DNA of 64,000 bases, from the NCBI RefSeq assembly GCF_000741255.1, contig NZ_JGZB01000002.1, positions 186,001-250,000 of the forward strand, written 5' to 3'. The DNA is from Bifidobacterium magnum (GTDB taxonomy: Bacteria > Actinomycetota > Actinomycetes > Actinomycetales > Bifidobacteriaceae). This document shows positions 36,401 to 46,067 of this stretch, in pieces (position 1 is the first letter of the stretch; each line of letters opens with the position of its first letter). The notes under the pieces are model-generated. The model searched no databases, had not been told where the DNA came from, and worked only from the letters and a program-made list of their open reading frames with translations. Both the position numbers and the translations under genes were made by a program.

Positions 36401-37562
36401 TAGCGTCTCCTGCGGCACTCGGGGCGACGTAGTGTTCAAGGTTGACGGCGGCGTTCCAGTCACGGTCCACGCCCTCACGGGCGTAGCCGCATGACAGGTT
36501 GTCGCAGACGAACACGCGGTCCGCGAGGGACAGCTTGGCTTTCACCGTCCCGCACCCGCTGCATGTTTTCGAGGATGGATACCAGCGGTCGGCCACGACA
36601 AGCGTCGCTCCGCTGTCCAGGCATTTATAGGCGAGCTGGCGGCGGAACTCTCCGAACCCCGCGTCCGAGACGGCCTTGGCGAGGTGACGGTTGCGTTTCA
36701 TGCCCGCCACGTTCAAGTCCTCGATGACGGTGGTGCCATACGTTTGGGCGATCATCGTCGTCGCACGGTTGATAGTGTCATGGCGTTGCGCGGCGGTCCT
36801 TGCCTGAACCTTTTGCACGGCCAGCGAGGCTTTCTTCCAGCGGTTCGAACCCTTGACCCGGCAGGAGAGCCGCTTGCCGGCCTTGCGCAGCTTGCGTTCG
36901 TTGCGCTTGTAGTGTTTCGGGTTGTCGATGACGGTGCCGTCCGACAGGGTGGCGAGGATCTTGACGCCAACGTCGATGCCGACCGTCCCGCCAGACGGCT
37001 TTGCCGGGGCTACCGGGTCGGGGTATTCGACGGTCAGCGACGCATACCAGCAACCCGCAGAGCAGGAGACGGTCATGCGCAACACCCTGCCGTCGCCGAC
37101 GCGCTTCCCCATGTCCTCGAAGCAGTGGACGCGGCCAATCCTAGGCAGCTTCAGCGCCTTCGGGTCTCCGTTGATGAGTCCGAAGCTGCCGGTGGTGTAC
37201 GCGAACTTCATGTGCTTGGAACGCACCCGGCACTTCGGGAACCCCATCTTCGGCCCCTCGCGCTTGCCGTGTTTCGAGTCCGACCAGTTCTTCAACGCAT
37301 TGGCGAGGCATTCGACGCCATACGAGTACGCTTCCTTCGAGTTCCCGGCCGACCACGGGGCAACATCCGCCTTCCACGAATTCCAGACGCGCCGCAGTTG
37401 CGCCTTCGACCAGCCGAACCGGCCGACACGGCCCGCGACGGCCGCTTTGACCATGCCGAGCATGAAATTGTAGGCGAACCGCGCCGCACCAGCATGGGAC
37501 AGCAACATCCGCTCCTGACTTGGCGTGGGGTCGAGCCTGACCTTGATTCCCTTAAGCGTCAT
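36297..37562 (-). CDS. tnpB: TnpB, RNA-guided RuvC-type nuclease of IS607 element, 421 aa
   Basis: OrfB/TnpB endonuclease, ancestor type of Cas12. N-terminal 'GIKVRLDPTPSQERMLLSH' begins the recognition domain. RuvC-I is 'GGTVGIDVGVKILATL' (D197), RuvC-II 'TTVIEDLNVAGM' (E281), then the zinc finger with Cys 334, 337, 353 and 358, and RuvC-III 'GVDRDWNAAVNL' (D366/D368). All catalytic residues are present and length is normal, so an active nuclease is expected. Overlaps tnpA by 11 bp. In related elements TnpB cuts the excised donor site and so promotes retention of the element. Confidence 0.95.
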   Translation of the reverse strand: MTLKGIKVRLDPTPSQERMLLSHAGAARFAYNFMLGMVKAAVAGRVGRFGWSKAQLRRVWNSWKADVAPWSAGNSKEAYSYGVECLANALKNWSDSKHGKREGPKMGFPKCRVRSKHMKFAYTTGSFGLINGDPKALKLPRIGRVHCFEDMGKRVGDGRVLRMTVSCSAGCWYASLTVEYPDPVAPAKPSGGTVGIDVGVKILATLSDGTVIDNPKHYKRNERKLRKAGKRLSCRVKGSNRWKKASLAVQKVQARTAAQRHDTINRATTMIAQTYGTTVIEDLNVAGMKRNRHLAKAVSDAGFGEFRRQLAYKCLDSGATLVVADRWYPSSKTCSGCGTVKAKLSLADRVFVCDNLSCGYAREGVDRDWNAAVNLEHYVAPSAAGDAKRARRNRKTTGPRQAGNAGPCETRTKQNAPISVQ

Positions 37563-38151
37563 GCGCCGCCTTCAACGCGGCCTCCGCCTTCCGCTTCGCG
37601 GCGCGACGACCGTACAGGCGCGCGCAGAACGACGTCAGCACTTCGGTCATGTCGCGCGCCAAGTCGTCGTCCAGTTCCGTGTCGTCCACGACGACGACGC
37701 GACGGCCTTGAGCCTTCAAGGCGGATTCGATAAGCCCGGCGTTCATGCGGGCGAGCCGGTCACGACGCTCCACGATTATCGTGCCCACGGTCGGGTCGGC
37801 CAACAGGCGGTTGAGCTTGCGCCGCTTGTCATTCATCCCCGACCCGGTTTCCATGACCACTTCGGGATGTTCGACGCCCATGCCGATGGCGAACGCCTTC
37901 AAACGGTCGGCCTGACGCCGCAAATCCGCTTTCCGGTCGGCGCAAGATACCCGCGCATAGCACACCGTCCGCGACGACCCCGAATCCGCGGGAGCCGTCG
38001 GGGCGGTTTCGTATTTCGGGTCGTAAATCATGTACGCGCCGGACGGGGAACGCTCCACCGTCACACGGTCCGGCATGGTGCCCTCGCGACACCACTTCCA
38101 CACCGTCTGCGGGTTGAAATGCTCCAACCCCGCCCAATCACGAACCTTCAT
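37552..38151 (-). CDS. tnpA: IS607-family serine recombinase (TnpA), 199 aa
   Basis: N-terminal MerR-like helix-turn-helix ('FNPQTVWKWCREGTMPDRV') precedes a serine-recombinase domain: catalytic Ser (S69) in 'TVCYARVSCADRKADLRRQ', 'VVMETGSGMNDKRRKLNRLL', and 'GTIIVERRDRLARMNAGLIE'. This order (DNA-binding first, catalytic second) is specific to IS607-type transposases. ATG 38151 is the natural start; an upstream in-frame ATG at 38193 adds a run of hydrophobic residues and is unlikely. Confidence 0.93.
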   Translation of the reverse strand: MKVRDWAGLEHFNPQTVWKWCREGTMPDRVTVERSPSGAYMIYDPKYETAPTAPADSGSSRTVCYARVSCADRKADLRRQADRLKAFAIGMGVEHPEVVMETGSGMNDKRRKLNRLLADPTVGTIIVERRDRLARMNAGLIESALKAQGRRVVVVDDTELDDDLARDMTEVLTSFCARLYGRRAAKRKAEAALKAAHDA

Positions 38152-38207
38152 GCAATAGAGGATACCATAAGAAAACAGCAGAAAACAAATCACAAAGTCA
38201 GCCGGTT

Positions 38208-38537
38208 ACAGCCCCCTACCCGCGGCAACGCCAGTGTCACCATTATAAAAGAAAAGGGTGTGTCGGGACAATGATGGACATATGATAATCGGCGCAATTC
38301 CGCGGATCCTGCACATATTCCACGCAAGATCTCCACAAGGGGCGCCGCAAGGTTCCGCTTCCGCAATCCACACCCCCGTCTCATATCGTCTTGCAGTTCT
38401 GGACAACGCGTATCCGCACGGAACCGAACATGAAGCATGTGCGGTGAGCCTGTGGCGAATGGGACTGTTCGGACACGCGCTATGGTTGCACAGTGGCGGC
38501 GGGCAGTCCCGCCCGCGCCCATAGGAAAGAAGTGCTC
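38208..38537. other. Gap between IS607 element and aldo/keto reductase
   Basis: 330 bp. A frame of 88 codons (38258-38524) has no recognisable features, no ribosome site and reads like chance. The region probably holds the promoter of the reductase; no strong hexamers seen. Confidence 0.4.
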
Positions 38538-39419
38538 ATGCAATATGTCACCACAAGCAACGGCGTAAAAATTCCTCAATTGGGGTATGGCGTCTTCCTC
38601 ATGACCAGCAAGGATGTCCACGAACACCTTCCCCAGGCCCTCGAGCTGGGCTACCGCCATATCGACACGGCCAACGCGTATTTCAACGAGGTCGCGGTAG
38701 GGGAGGAAATCCGCAACAGCGGCATCCCGCGCGAAGAAATCTTCCTCACCACCAAACTCTTCCCGGCAAGCTATGGCAAAGACGTGTGCATGCACGACAT
38801 CGACGCGTCGCTCAAGCGTCTGGACACCGACTATGTGGACCTGCTGTTCCTGCACCATCCCTACGGCGAATATCTTCAAGCGTGGCCCATCCTTGAACAG
38901 GCGCTCGCCGAAGGCAAGACGCGCACGATCGGCCTGTCCAATTTCCCGCTCGACAAAATCGGGCAGATCGCCAACAACGCCACCGTCTTCCCGCAGGTCA
39001 TGCAGGTGGAAATGAACCCGCGCCACAACCGCCACGAACTCAAGGCGGCGCTCGCCGGCCATGATGTGGCGTTCGAAGGCTGGTATCCGCTGGGACATGG
39101 CGATCCGGAACTGCTGCACATGCCCGTATTCGAGGAACTCGCCGCAAAATACGGCAAGTCGACCGCGCAGATCATCGAGCGCTGGCACATGCAGGAAGGC
39201 AACATCATTTTCCCGAAGACCATGTCGGTCGAGCATATGAAAGCCAACATGGACATTTTCGACTTCGCGTTGACGGACGAAGAAATGGCGCGCATCGACG
39301 CGATTCCGCAAAAGCCGTACTACACGGTGCCCGACGAACCGCCCGAGTTCTTCATGGCGCGCTACGACTATTCCACGCAGGTGCGTCCCTTTACGAACAC
39401 GGCGTTGAAAAAGGACTGA
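38538..39419 (+). CDS. Aldo/keto reductase, 293 aa
   Basis: AKR superfamily, 2,5-diketo-D-gluconate-reductase-like group: '[19 protein letters not shown]', catalytic '[20 protein letters not shown]', Lys in '[11 protein letters not shown]', His in '[11 protein letters not shown]', and NADP site '[19 protein letters not shown]'. Similar in plan to the reductase at 3428. ATG 38538 is preceded by AGGAAAGAAG. A C-terminal extension ('[17 protein letters not shown]') goes slightly beyond the usual end. Substrate unknown. Confidence 0.92.
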   Translation: MQYVTTSNGVKIPQLGYGVFLMTSKDVHEHLPQALELGYRHIDTANAYFNEVAVGEEIRNSGIPREEIFLTTKLFPASYGKDVCMHDIDASLKRLDTDYVDLLFLHHPYGEYLQAWPILEQALAEGKTRTIGLSNFPLDKIGQIANNATVFPQVMQVEMNPRHNRHELKAALAGHDVAFEGWYPLGHGDPELLHMPVFEELAAKYGKSTAQIIERWHMQEGNIIFPKTMSVEHMKANMDIFDFALTDEEMARIDAIPQKPYYTVPDEPPEFFMARYDYSTQVRPFTNTALKKD

Positions 39420-39492
39420 ACCGAACGCCAGGTTGTATGATGTAGGTCGTGAGTCGACCGACTACTCATTGATGTACGTTAGGAGCATTTCC

Positions 39493-40896
39493 ATGGAGCG
39501 CACGCATATTGCGCAACTTTTTGCCAACAGTCAGGAACTGGGCGGCCAAACCGTGACCGTGGCCGGATGGGTCCGTTCCATCCGCAACATGAAGAATTTC
39601 GGCTTCGTCATTCTCAACGACGGCAGCTGCTTTAACGATCTTCAGGTAGTGATGAACCGCGAAACGCTCGCCAACTACGACGAGATCGCCTCGCAGAACA
39701 CGGGCGCCTCGCTCAAGGTGACGGGCACGCTCAAGCTCACTCCGGAAGCGAAGCAGCCGTTCGAAATCGCCGCCGAATCCATTGAAGTGCTTGGCAAATC
39801 CACGCCGGACTACCCGCTGCAGAAGAAGCGCGCCACGCCTGAATTCCTGCGCACGATCCAGCACATCCGCCCGCGCACGAACCTGTTCCGCGCCGTGTTC
39901 CGCATCCGCTCCGTGGCCGCCATGGCCATCCACGAGTTCTTCCAGTCCCGCGGCTTCGTGTATGTCAATACGCCGATCATCACCACGAGCGACGCCGAGG
40001 GCGCCGGCGAAATGTTCCGCGTCACCACGCTCGACATGGCCAACCCGCCGCTGACCGAGGACGGCGCCATCGACTGGAGCAAGGACTTCTTCGGCAAGCC
40101 CGCCAGCCTGACCGTTTCCGGACAGCTCAACGCCGAAAACTTCGCGATGGCGTTCGGCGACGTCTACACCTTCGGCCCGACCTTCCGCGCCGAGGACTCC
40201 AACACGAAGCGTCACGCCGCGGAATTCTGGATGATCGAACCGGAAATGGCGTTCGCCGATCTCGAAGACGACATGGAAATGGCCGAGGCCATGCTCAAGT
40301 ACGTGATCAACACGGTGCTCGAGAAGTGCCCCGACGAGCTCAACATGCTCAACCGTTTTGTGGACAAGGGCCTGCTTGAGCGCCTGCACCACGTGGCGTC
40401 CTCCGATTTTGCGCGCGTCACCTACACGGACGCCATCAAGATCCTCGAAAAGGCCGTGGAAGACGGTCACAAGTTCGAGTACCCCGTCAAGTGGGGCATC
40501 GACCTGCAGACCGAACACGAGCGTTACCTGACGGAACAGCATTTCGGACGCCCGACCTTCGTGACCGACTATCCGGCCGGCATCAAGGCGTTCTACATGC
40601 GCATGAATGAGGACGGCAAGACCGTCGCCGCCGTCGACTGCCTGGTGCCCGGCATCGGCGAGATCATCGGCGGCTCCCAGCGTGAGGAACGTCTCGACGT
40701 GCTCGAGGAGCGCATCGACCAGTTGGGAATGGACAAGGACCAGTACCGTTACTACTGTGATCTGCGCCGTTACGGTACCGTCGAGCACGCCGGCTTCGGC
40801 CTCGGATTCGAACGTCTCGTCATGTACTTGACGGGCGTCGACAACATCCGCGACGTGCTGCCGCACCCGCGTACCGTCGGCCACGCCGAGTTCTGA
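39493..40896 (+). CDS. asnS: Asparagine--tRNA ligase, 467 aa
   Basis: Class II aminoacyl-tRNA synthetase. N-terminal OB-fold anticodon-binding domain ('[20 protein letters not shown]'); motif 2 region '[20 protein letters not shown]' with the downstream '[12 protein letters not shown]' typical of AsnRS rather than AspRS; motif 3 '[15 protein letters not shown]'. AGGAG lies before ATG 39493; the longer frame upstream is rejected. Followed by a strong terminator. Charging of tRNA-Asn in the cytoplasm. Confidence 0.95.
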   Translation: MERTHIAQLFANSQELGGQTVTVAGWVRSIRNMKNFGFVILNDGSCFNDLQVVMNRETLANYDEIASQNTGASLKVTGTLKLTPEAKQPFEIAAESIEVLGKSTPDYPLQKKRATPEFLRTIQHIRPRTNLFRAVFRIRSVAAMAIHEFFQSRGFVYVNTPIITTSDAEGAGEMFRVTTLDMANPPLTEDGAIDWSKDFFGKPASLTVSGQLNAENFAMAFGDVYTFGPTFRAEDSNTKRHAAEFWMIEPEMAFADLEDDMEMAEAMLKYVINTVLEKCPDELNMLNRFVDKGLLERLHHVASSDFARVTYTDAIKILEKAVEDGHKFEYPVKWGIDLQTEHERYLTEQHFGRPTFVTDYPAGIKAFYMRMNEDGKTVAAVDCLVPGIGEIIGGSQREERLDVLEERIDQLGMDKDQYRYYCDLRRYGTVEHAGFGLGFERLVMYLTGVDNIRDVLPHPRTVGHAEF

Positions 40897-40923
40897 TCTT
40901 CGGCCAATACCGCTGCTTATAAG

Positions 40924-40960
40924 AAAGGCGCTCGCAATCGTATTGCGGGCGCCTTTTTTG
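40924..40960 (+). terminator. Terminator after asnS
   Basis: Stem AAAGGCGCTCGCAAT / ATTGCGGGCGCCTTT with CGT loop (one wobble), followed by T run. Confidence 0.9.
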
Positions 40961-40995
40961 TATAAATTTTCTAGTAGGGATCGTTCCGTCTTGCG

Positions 40996-41853
40996 TTACT
41001 TTTCGAACGCGTTGATCGCGTGATGGACGATGAAACTGCGAATGATCAAGCCGATGATCAGGATGACGAGCATCGGGATCCAGAACAGCGACGTGCGCAA
41101 CGTCGGCAGGTAATAGAACGCGGCGGCCGTCAGCACGCCCAGCGCGATCGAGAAGTGGGAGAGATTGGCGTCCCAGTCGCTGTAGTTCTTTTCACGTACC
41201 GAACGGTAGTCGGGGATGCCGTTGATTTCGTCATGCTTGCGCAATTCGTAAATGTTCATGCTGCGCAACGACATGAAATTGTAGACTTTCACATTCACGC
41301 GGCCGTACCAGACGCTCGAGTACACGAGCCCCCACACACCCGCCGTGAGTGCAAGCTGGGACAGTCCCGTATTGAGCGCGGACGGCCACACATGGTTCGT
41401 GAACAGCGCGATCAACACGTGCACAAGCACGATCAGCGCCACGCATCCGATGATCCATGCGAGGTGCTCGCGGCCCACCGCCCGCCGTTCCTCTTGGGAA
41501 TAGCGGAAATTCATGCGCGGATACGCCTCGTGGTAATCGCGGTTGTCTTCCACCTCGTTGCGCAGCATGGTGATGCCGATAATGAGCGTGACAATGAACA
41601 CAAGAAACGATTCGGGATGCGTCTGGTTCGACGAGAACGAGATGAGCTCGTGCGACTCGTGCTTGATCACGTCGTCGATCCATTCGATGACCTTGTCGAT
41701 ATCCTCGGCCTTGTGCTGGGGCAACAGCGTGCCCAATGTGGACAGCGAGACGCCCAGCATGATCAGTCCCACGCCGTCCGCAAGTTTCCTGGCGTGCCTG
41801 CGCACATGCCATTCATATCCGCGGCGCGTTTCTTCATCTTCTGCTTTGCTCAT
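40996..41853 (-). CDS. Membrane protein of unknown function, 285 aa
   Basis: Six hydrophobic segments: near residues 25-45, 82-95, 132-152, 165-185, and two at the C-terminus ('TSLFWIPMLVILIIGLIIRS'). The charged N-terminus and the loops ('EVEDNRDYHEAYPRMNFRYS') are cytoplasmic-like. I recognise no family. AAAGGA precedes the ATG at good spacing. Converges with asnS and is divergent from the helicase gene. Confidence 0.8.
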   Translation of the reverse strand: MSKAEDEETRRGYEWHVRRHARKLADGVGLIMLGVSLSTLGTLLPQHKAEDIDKVIEWIDDVIKHESHELISFSSNQTHPESFLVFIVTLIIGITMLRNEVEDNRDYHEAYPRMNFRYSQEERRAVGREHLAWIIGCVALIVLVHVLIALFTNHVWPSALNTGLSQLALTAGVWGLVYSSVWYGRVNVKVYNFMSLRSMNIYELRKHDEINGIPDYRSVREKNYSDWDANLSHFSIALGVLTAAAFYYLPTLRTSLFWIPMLVILIIGLIIRSFIVHHAINAFEK

Positions 41854-42022
41854 GATTGTTCCTTTCCGTCTCGATCATACGGAACGCGGGCCGACAGGGT
41901 CGGCGTAATGGCTCAACGCGTATTTCCTTTCTTTTCCCGATGCGACAAGCCCGGCTCCCGCCGATTGGACGTGGAGAGTAAACTTCTTCGAGTTGTTACT
42001 TCCGCCGGAAAGGACCCAAACC

Positions 42023-44689
42023 GTGCAGCAGAGTGGACTCATCGCCCGCAGCCCCCAGGAACTCGTGGGCGACCTCAACGAACAGCAAGCGCAAGCCGTG
42101 CAATACGAAGGCCCGGCGTTGCTGATCGGCGCAGGCGCAGGCTCGGGCAAAACACGAGTGCTCACACGCCGCATCGCATGGATCCTCAGCCAATTCGGCG
42201 CATGGCCCAGCCAAATCCTGGCCATCACCTTCACGAACAAAGCCGCCGCCGAAATGCGTGAACGCCTCGAAACGCTGATCGGTCCCGAAGCGCAACACAT
42301 GTGGGTCTCGACCTTCCACTCCGCCTGCGTGCGTATCCTGCGCCGCGACGGCGCCGCCATCGGACTGCAAAACGGGTTCTCCATCTACGACACCGCCGAC
42401 TGCGAACGCCTCATCAAACTCATCGGCGCTGACTTCAACGTGGACACGAAACGCTACTCGTCACGCTCCATCCTGTCGCGCATCAGCGACTACAAAAACT
42501 CGCTGATCGACTGGAAAACGCAGCTCGCCACCTACGCGCCCGACTTCAAACCCGGCTCACGCAACTACCGGTTCGGCCGCATCGGCAACATTGAAGAGCT
42601 CTACGCCGTGTTCTACGCCGAATACCAGCACCGTCTGGCGCTCGCCAACGCCGTGGATTTCGACGATTTGATCTGCCGTACCGTGGAATTGTTGCGTACG
42701 CAGCCGCAAGTGGCGCAGTACTACCATCACAAGTTCCGCTATATTCTCGTCGACGAGTACCAGGACACCAACCACGCGCAGTATGTGCTGATCCGCGAAC
42801 TGGCCGGAGTAGACCGGCAGGATGGGGAAGCGGCACAAACGGAGCCTCCCGCGTCGATCACCGTGGTGGGCGACTCCGACCAGTCCATTTATGCGTTCCG
42901 TGGCGCCGACATTCGCAACATCCAGGACTTCGAGCAGGATTTTCCGCAGGCGCGCACGATCATGCTTGAGCAGAACTACCGTTCCACCCAGACGATTCTG
43001 GACGCCGCGAACGCCGTGATCGCCCACAATACGGGGCGCAAGCCGAAGAAACTGTGGACGGCCGCCGGCAAGGGCGCCGCCATCACGGGATACGCCGCCG
43101 ACAACGCCCAGTTGGAAGCCAACTGGATCGCTGAAGAAATGCTGCGGTTGCATGTGCAGGAGGGCGTGCCTTACAGCGACATGGCCATCATGTACCGCGC
43201 CAACGCGCAGTCGCGAGCGCTCGAGGAGGCGCTTATCAAGGCGGCCGTTCCGTACCAGCTCGTGGGCGGCACCAAATTCTATGAGCGCCGGGAAATCAAG
43301 GACGCGCTCGCGTACTTGCGTGCGCTCGCCAATCCGGCCGACGATGTAAACATGCGCCGTATTCTCAACGTGCCCAAACGCGGCTTGGGTCCGCGCGCGG
43401 AATTGCTTGTCACGTTGTACGCGCAGGAACATGGCGTGCCGTTCTGGCAGGGCATCGCCAATTTGGAACAGCTTGAAGGGCTTACCACGCGCACGGCCAA
43501 TCCGCTGCGCAAATTCCGCGACCTTATGCAGTCGCTGGTTTCGTTCGCACAGCAGCACCGCAACCAGCCGTCCCAGATTGTGGCGCAGGTGCTCAATGAA
43601 AGCGGACTGCTGGACGAGCTGAAGGATTCGAAGGATCCGCAGGACGCTTCGCGCATCGACAATTTGGCGCAGTTGCAGTCCGTGGCCGCAGAATTCGAGC
43701 AGACCACTCCCGACGCCACGCTGGAAAGTTTCCTCGAGACGACGGCGCTGGTTGCGGATTCCGACCAGCTTCCGGGTGAAGGCGAGGATTCGGGCAAGGT
43801 CACGTTGATGACGCTGCACACGGCCAAGGGCCTGGAATATCCGATTGTCTTCCTTACGGGCATGGAGCAGGGCACGTTCCCGCATGCGCGCGCGATGGAA
43901 GACGAGGACGAGTTGAGCGAGGAGCGCCGTCTGGCGTACGTGGGCATTACGCGAGCCAAGCGGCACCTGTATGTGACACGCGCCGCCGTGCGCACGCAAT
44001 GGGGGCAGGCCAACGAGATGATGCCGAGCCAGTTCCTTGACGAGATTCCGGACGAACTTATTGAATGGAAGCGCAAGGAGGCGGGCGCCGAACGCATGCG
44101 CGGCGGCTGGTTTAAGGACAACGACGAGTTCGGCGGCTGGGAAGACGAGGACACGTTTGAAGGGTTCTCGTTCGCGGGAGGCAAGCGGTACGGTTCCGCG
44201 GCTTCCCATGAATCGTCGCGCAGGTCGTCGTCCTCGTACGGGTCGTCCTCTTATGGATCATCTTCGTATGGCTCCTCGCGCGGCGGCTCGGAAGGGCGTT
44301 CCTACGGTTCTGGGGCGTCGCATTCCGGATCGGGACGTTCGGGGCATTCGTCCTACCAGTGGAACCGGCGTTACGGTAGCGACTTGAGCTCCAACCGCAC
44401 GTCACTGTACCGTTCACACGGCTCCCATGACCGTTCCGGAGCGGTAACCACGAGGAAAATGGACCCCCAGTCCCAGTCCCATGTCAAGCCCGCTTCGCAC
44501 GCCACGGGCGACAACCATTTGAACGTGGCTGATTTTCATGTGGGAGACATGGTCAGCCATGACAAATTCGGCTTGGGCAAGGTCACCGCGGTGGAGGACA
44601 AGGGCCGCAATTCGGTGCTGACCGTCAATTTCGGTTCGGGCGGCGTCAAGCGGTTGCTGTTGCGCATGGCCCCGATTGAAAAACTGTGA
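42023..44689 (+). CDS. pcrA: UvrD/PcrA-type ATP-dependent 3'-5' DNA helicase, 888 aa
   Basis: SF1A helicase in nucleotide excision repair and replication. Motif I 'LIGAGAGSGKTRVLTRRI', Ia 'ITFTNKAAAEMRER', II 'YILVDEYQDTNHAQY', III 'VVGDSDQSIYAFRGADI', IV 'LEQNYRSTQTIL', and V/VI 'TLHTAKGLEYPIVFLTGME' ... 'ERRLAYVGITRAKRHLYV'. The C-terminus has a Ser/Gly/Tyr-rich low-complexity linker with repeated SSSYG and a final Tudor-like domain ('FHVGDMVSHDKFGLGKVTAV'), the RNA-polymerase-binding module of PcrA. GTG 42023 preferred (GGAAAGGA upstream) to TTG 41993. Confidence 0.95.
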   Translation: MQQSGLIARSPQELVGDLNEQQAQAVQYEGPALLIGAGAGSGKTRVLTRRIAWILSQFGAWPSQILAITFTNKAAAEMRERLETLIGPEAQHMWVSTFHSACVRILRRDGAAIGLQNGFSIYDTADCERLIKLIGADFNVDTKRYSSRSILSRISDYKNSLIDWKTQLATYAPDFKPGSRNYRFGRIGNIEELYAVFYAEYQHRLALANAVDFDDLICRTVELLRTQPQVAQYYHHKFRYILVDEYQDTNHAQYVLIRELAGVDRQDGEAAQTEPPASITVVGDSDQSIYAFRGADIRNIQDFEQDFPQARTIMLEQNYRSTQTILDAANAVIAHNTGRKPKKLWTAAGKGAAITGYAADNAQLEANWIAEEMLRLHVQEGVPYSDMAIMYRANAQSRALEEALIKAAVPYQLVGGTKFYERREIKDALAYLRALANPADDVNMRRILNVPKRGLGPRAELLVTLYAQEHGVPFWQGIANLEQLEGLTTRTANPLRKFRDLMQSLVSFAQQHRNQPSQIVAQVLNESGLLDELKDSKDPQDASRIDNLAQLQSVAAEFEQTTPDATLESFLETTALVADSDQLPGEGEDSGKVTLMTLHTAKGLEYPIVFLTGMEQGTFPHARAMEDEDELSEERRLAYVGITRAKRHLYVTRAAVRTQWGQANEMMPSQFLDEIPDELIEWKRKEAGAERMRGGWFKDNDEFGGWEDEDTFEGFSFAGGKRYGSAASHESSRRSSSSYGSSSYGSSSYGSSRGGSEGRSYGSGASHSGSGRSGHSSYQWNRRYGSDLSSNRTSLYRSHGSHDRSGAVTTRKMDPQSQSHVKPASHATGDNHLNVADFHVGDMVSHDKFGLGKVTAVEDKGRNSVLTVNFGSGGVKRLLLRMAPIEKL

Positions 44690-44922
44690 GCCGGCGAGGC
44701 ACGCAACCGCGGAAAAATTCCATGCGTTAGTGTAGCATTGCCGATTGGTGTTTGCGTGAGCAGGCATCGTCTGGAGTCATAGCCCATCAGTGGGTCGGCG
44801 GCAACGCATGTTGACCGTTCGCGCTTGGCGCGAAGAAGCACTGGAGAGGCTGACTCAACGTGGTTCCGTTCGCGGGATCGCGTTCCGTTCAGACAACGAC
44901 AGAACAAACAAAGGATATATTC

Positions 44923-45549
44923 ATGACGAACGTTCAGCGTTCTCGCCGTCAGGTGCGCCTTTCGCGCTCCCTGGGCATTGCTCTGACCCCGAAGGCTCAG
45001 CGCATTTTTGAAAAGCGTCCGTATGCTCCTGGCGAGCACGGCCGCACCCGTCGCCGCACTGAATCCGATTACGCAGTGCGTCTGCGCGAGAAGCAGCGTC
45101 TTCGCGCTCAGTATGGCATCTCCGAGAAGCAGCTGCGCGCCGCCTACGAAAAGGGCACGCACACGGCTGGCCAGACCGGCAACGCCATGCTTACCGATCT
45201 TGAGACCCGTCTTGACGCCCTGGTCCTGCGTGCAGGCATCGCCCGCACCACCGCCCAGGCCCGCCAGTTCGTGGTACACCGCCACATCCTCGTCGATGGC
45301 AACATTGTGGATCGTCCGTCCTACCGCGTGAAGCCGGGACAGACCATTCAGGTCAAGCCGAAGAGCCAGACCATGGTTCCTTTCCAGATTGCCGCCGAAG
45401 GCACGCACCGCGATGTGCTGCCGCCGGTCCCGGGCTACCTGGACGTGAACCTGGCTTCCCTGAAGGCCACCCTGACCCGCAAGCCTGAAGCCGAGGAAAT
45501 CCCGGTACAGGTGAACATCCAGTACGTGGTCGAATTCTACGCCCGCTGA
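44923..45549 (+). CDS. rpsD: 30S ribosomal protein S4, 208 aa
   Basis: Primary 16S rRNA-binding protein that nucleates the 30S subunit. 'RSRRQVRLSRSLGIALTPKA' and 'YAPGEHGRTRRRTESDYAVR' form the N-terminus (zinc-free type: no N-terminal Cys cluster). The S4 RNA-binding domain is 'RLDALVLRAGIARTTAQARQ' plus 'GNIVDRPSYRVKPGQTIQVK'. ATG 44923 follows AAAGGAT. Here rpsD stands alone, not in the alpha operon. The 233-bp leader may hold control elements but no S4-binding structure was identified. Confidence 0.97.
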   Translation: MTNVQRSRRQVRLSRSLGIALTPKAQRIFEKRPYAPGEHGRTRRRTESDYAVRLREKQRLRAQYGISEKQLRAAYEKGTHTAGQTGNAMLTDLETRLDALVLRAGIARTTAQARQFVVHRHILVDGNIVDRPSYRVKPGQTIQVKPKSQTMVPFQIAAEGTHRDVLPPVPGYLDVNLASLKATLTRKPEAEEIPVQVNIQYVVEFYAR

Positions 45550-45598
45550 TCTGGATCTACTTTCTGTAAAGATTTACAGTTTAGGACATACATACAGC

Positions 45599-45631
45599 AA
45601 AAGACCCGCGAATTGTTCGCGGGCCTTTTGT
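45599..45631 (+). terminator. Terminator after rpsD
   Basis: Stem AAAGACCCGCGAA / TTCGCGGGCCTTT with TTG loop, then TTTTG. Confidence 0.85.
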
Positions 45632-45662
45632 TATATGGAGACTTGAATGGGACCGGCGGCGC

Positions 45663-46028
45663 TCACACGTCCATGAGTCCGCTGACAAGGCCCGACACGA
45701 TCGACATGATCAGCGAGCCGAGCACGGCCCACCAGAATCCGCCGATGGTCACGCCCATGCCGAAGAGGGTGAAGGCGAGCCAGGAAGCCAACTCCATGAA
45801 CAGCCAGTTGATGACCAGGGCGATCAGGCCGAAACTCAGGATGGACAGCGGCAACGCCAGAATTTGCACGATGGGTTTGAGCGACGCGTTCAGCAGCGCC
45901 ATGAAAAGCGCGAAGATCGCGATTCCCAAGGCGGGAGGATCCCCGATGGCGTGCATGCCGGGCAGCAGCACGACCATGACGGCGGCCGCAATCGTCAAAA
46001 TAACCCAGCGAAGAAAAAAGTTTACCAT
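45663..46028 (-). CDS. Phage-holin-superfamily-IV (YvlD-like) membrane protein, 121 aa
   Basis: Four transmembrane helices: 'FLRWVILTIAAAVMVVLLPG', 'GIAIFALFMALLNASLKPIV', 'LSFGLIALVINWLFMELASW', and 'FWWAVLGSLIMSIVSGLVSG'. This matches the small YvlD-type family; despite the name, they are chromosomal and not lysis proteins. The ATG at 46028 has no ribosome site, but a CATAAT lies about 10 bases upstream, so a leaderless mRNA is likely. Divergent from the phosphatase gene at 46068 with only 39 bp between them. Confidence 0.88.
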   Translation of the reverse strand: MVNFFLRWVILTIAAAVMVVLLPGMHAIGDPPALGIAIFALFMALLNASLKPIVQILALPLSILSFGLIALVINWLFMELASWLAFTLFGMGVTIGGFWWAVLGSLIMSIVSGLVSGLMDV

Positions 46029-46067
46029 ACGTATGATTATGCCAGTTCGCGTGCAATAATCGAAACT

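Larger units (their letters stand above)
36254..38207 (-). mobile_element. IS607-family insertion sequence (tnpA + tnpB), ~1.95 kb
   Basis: Contains a serine recombinase gene and a tnpB gene overlapping by 11 bp, the standard IS607 layout. Both edges carry GCCGGTT (36254-36260 and 38201-38207), consistent with the GG-core crossover of IS607 transposition; exact ends are inferred from this repeat. Both genes are intact, so the element may be active. It sits between the broken glycosidase gene and an aldo/keto reductase and interrupts neither. Confidence 0.85.

Noticed and set aside
38258-38524. 88-codon frame upstream of the aldo/keto reductase
   Set aside because: No ribosome site, no motif, chance-like composition.
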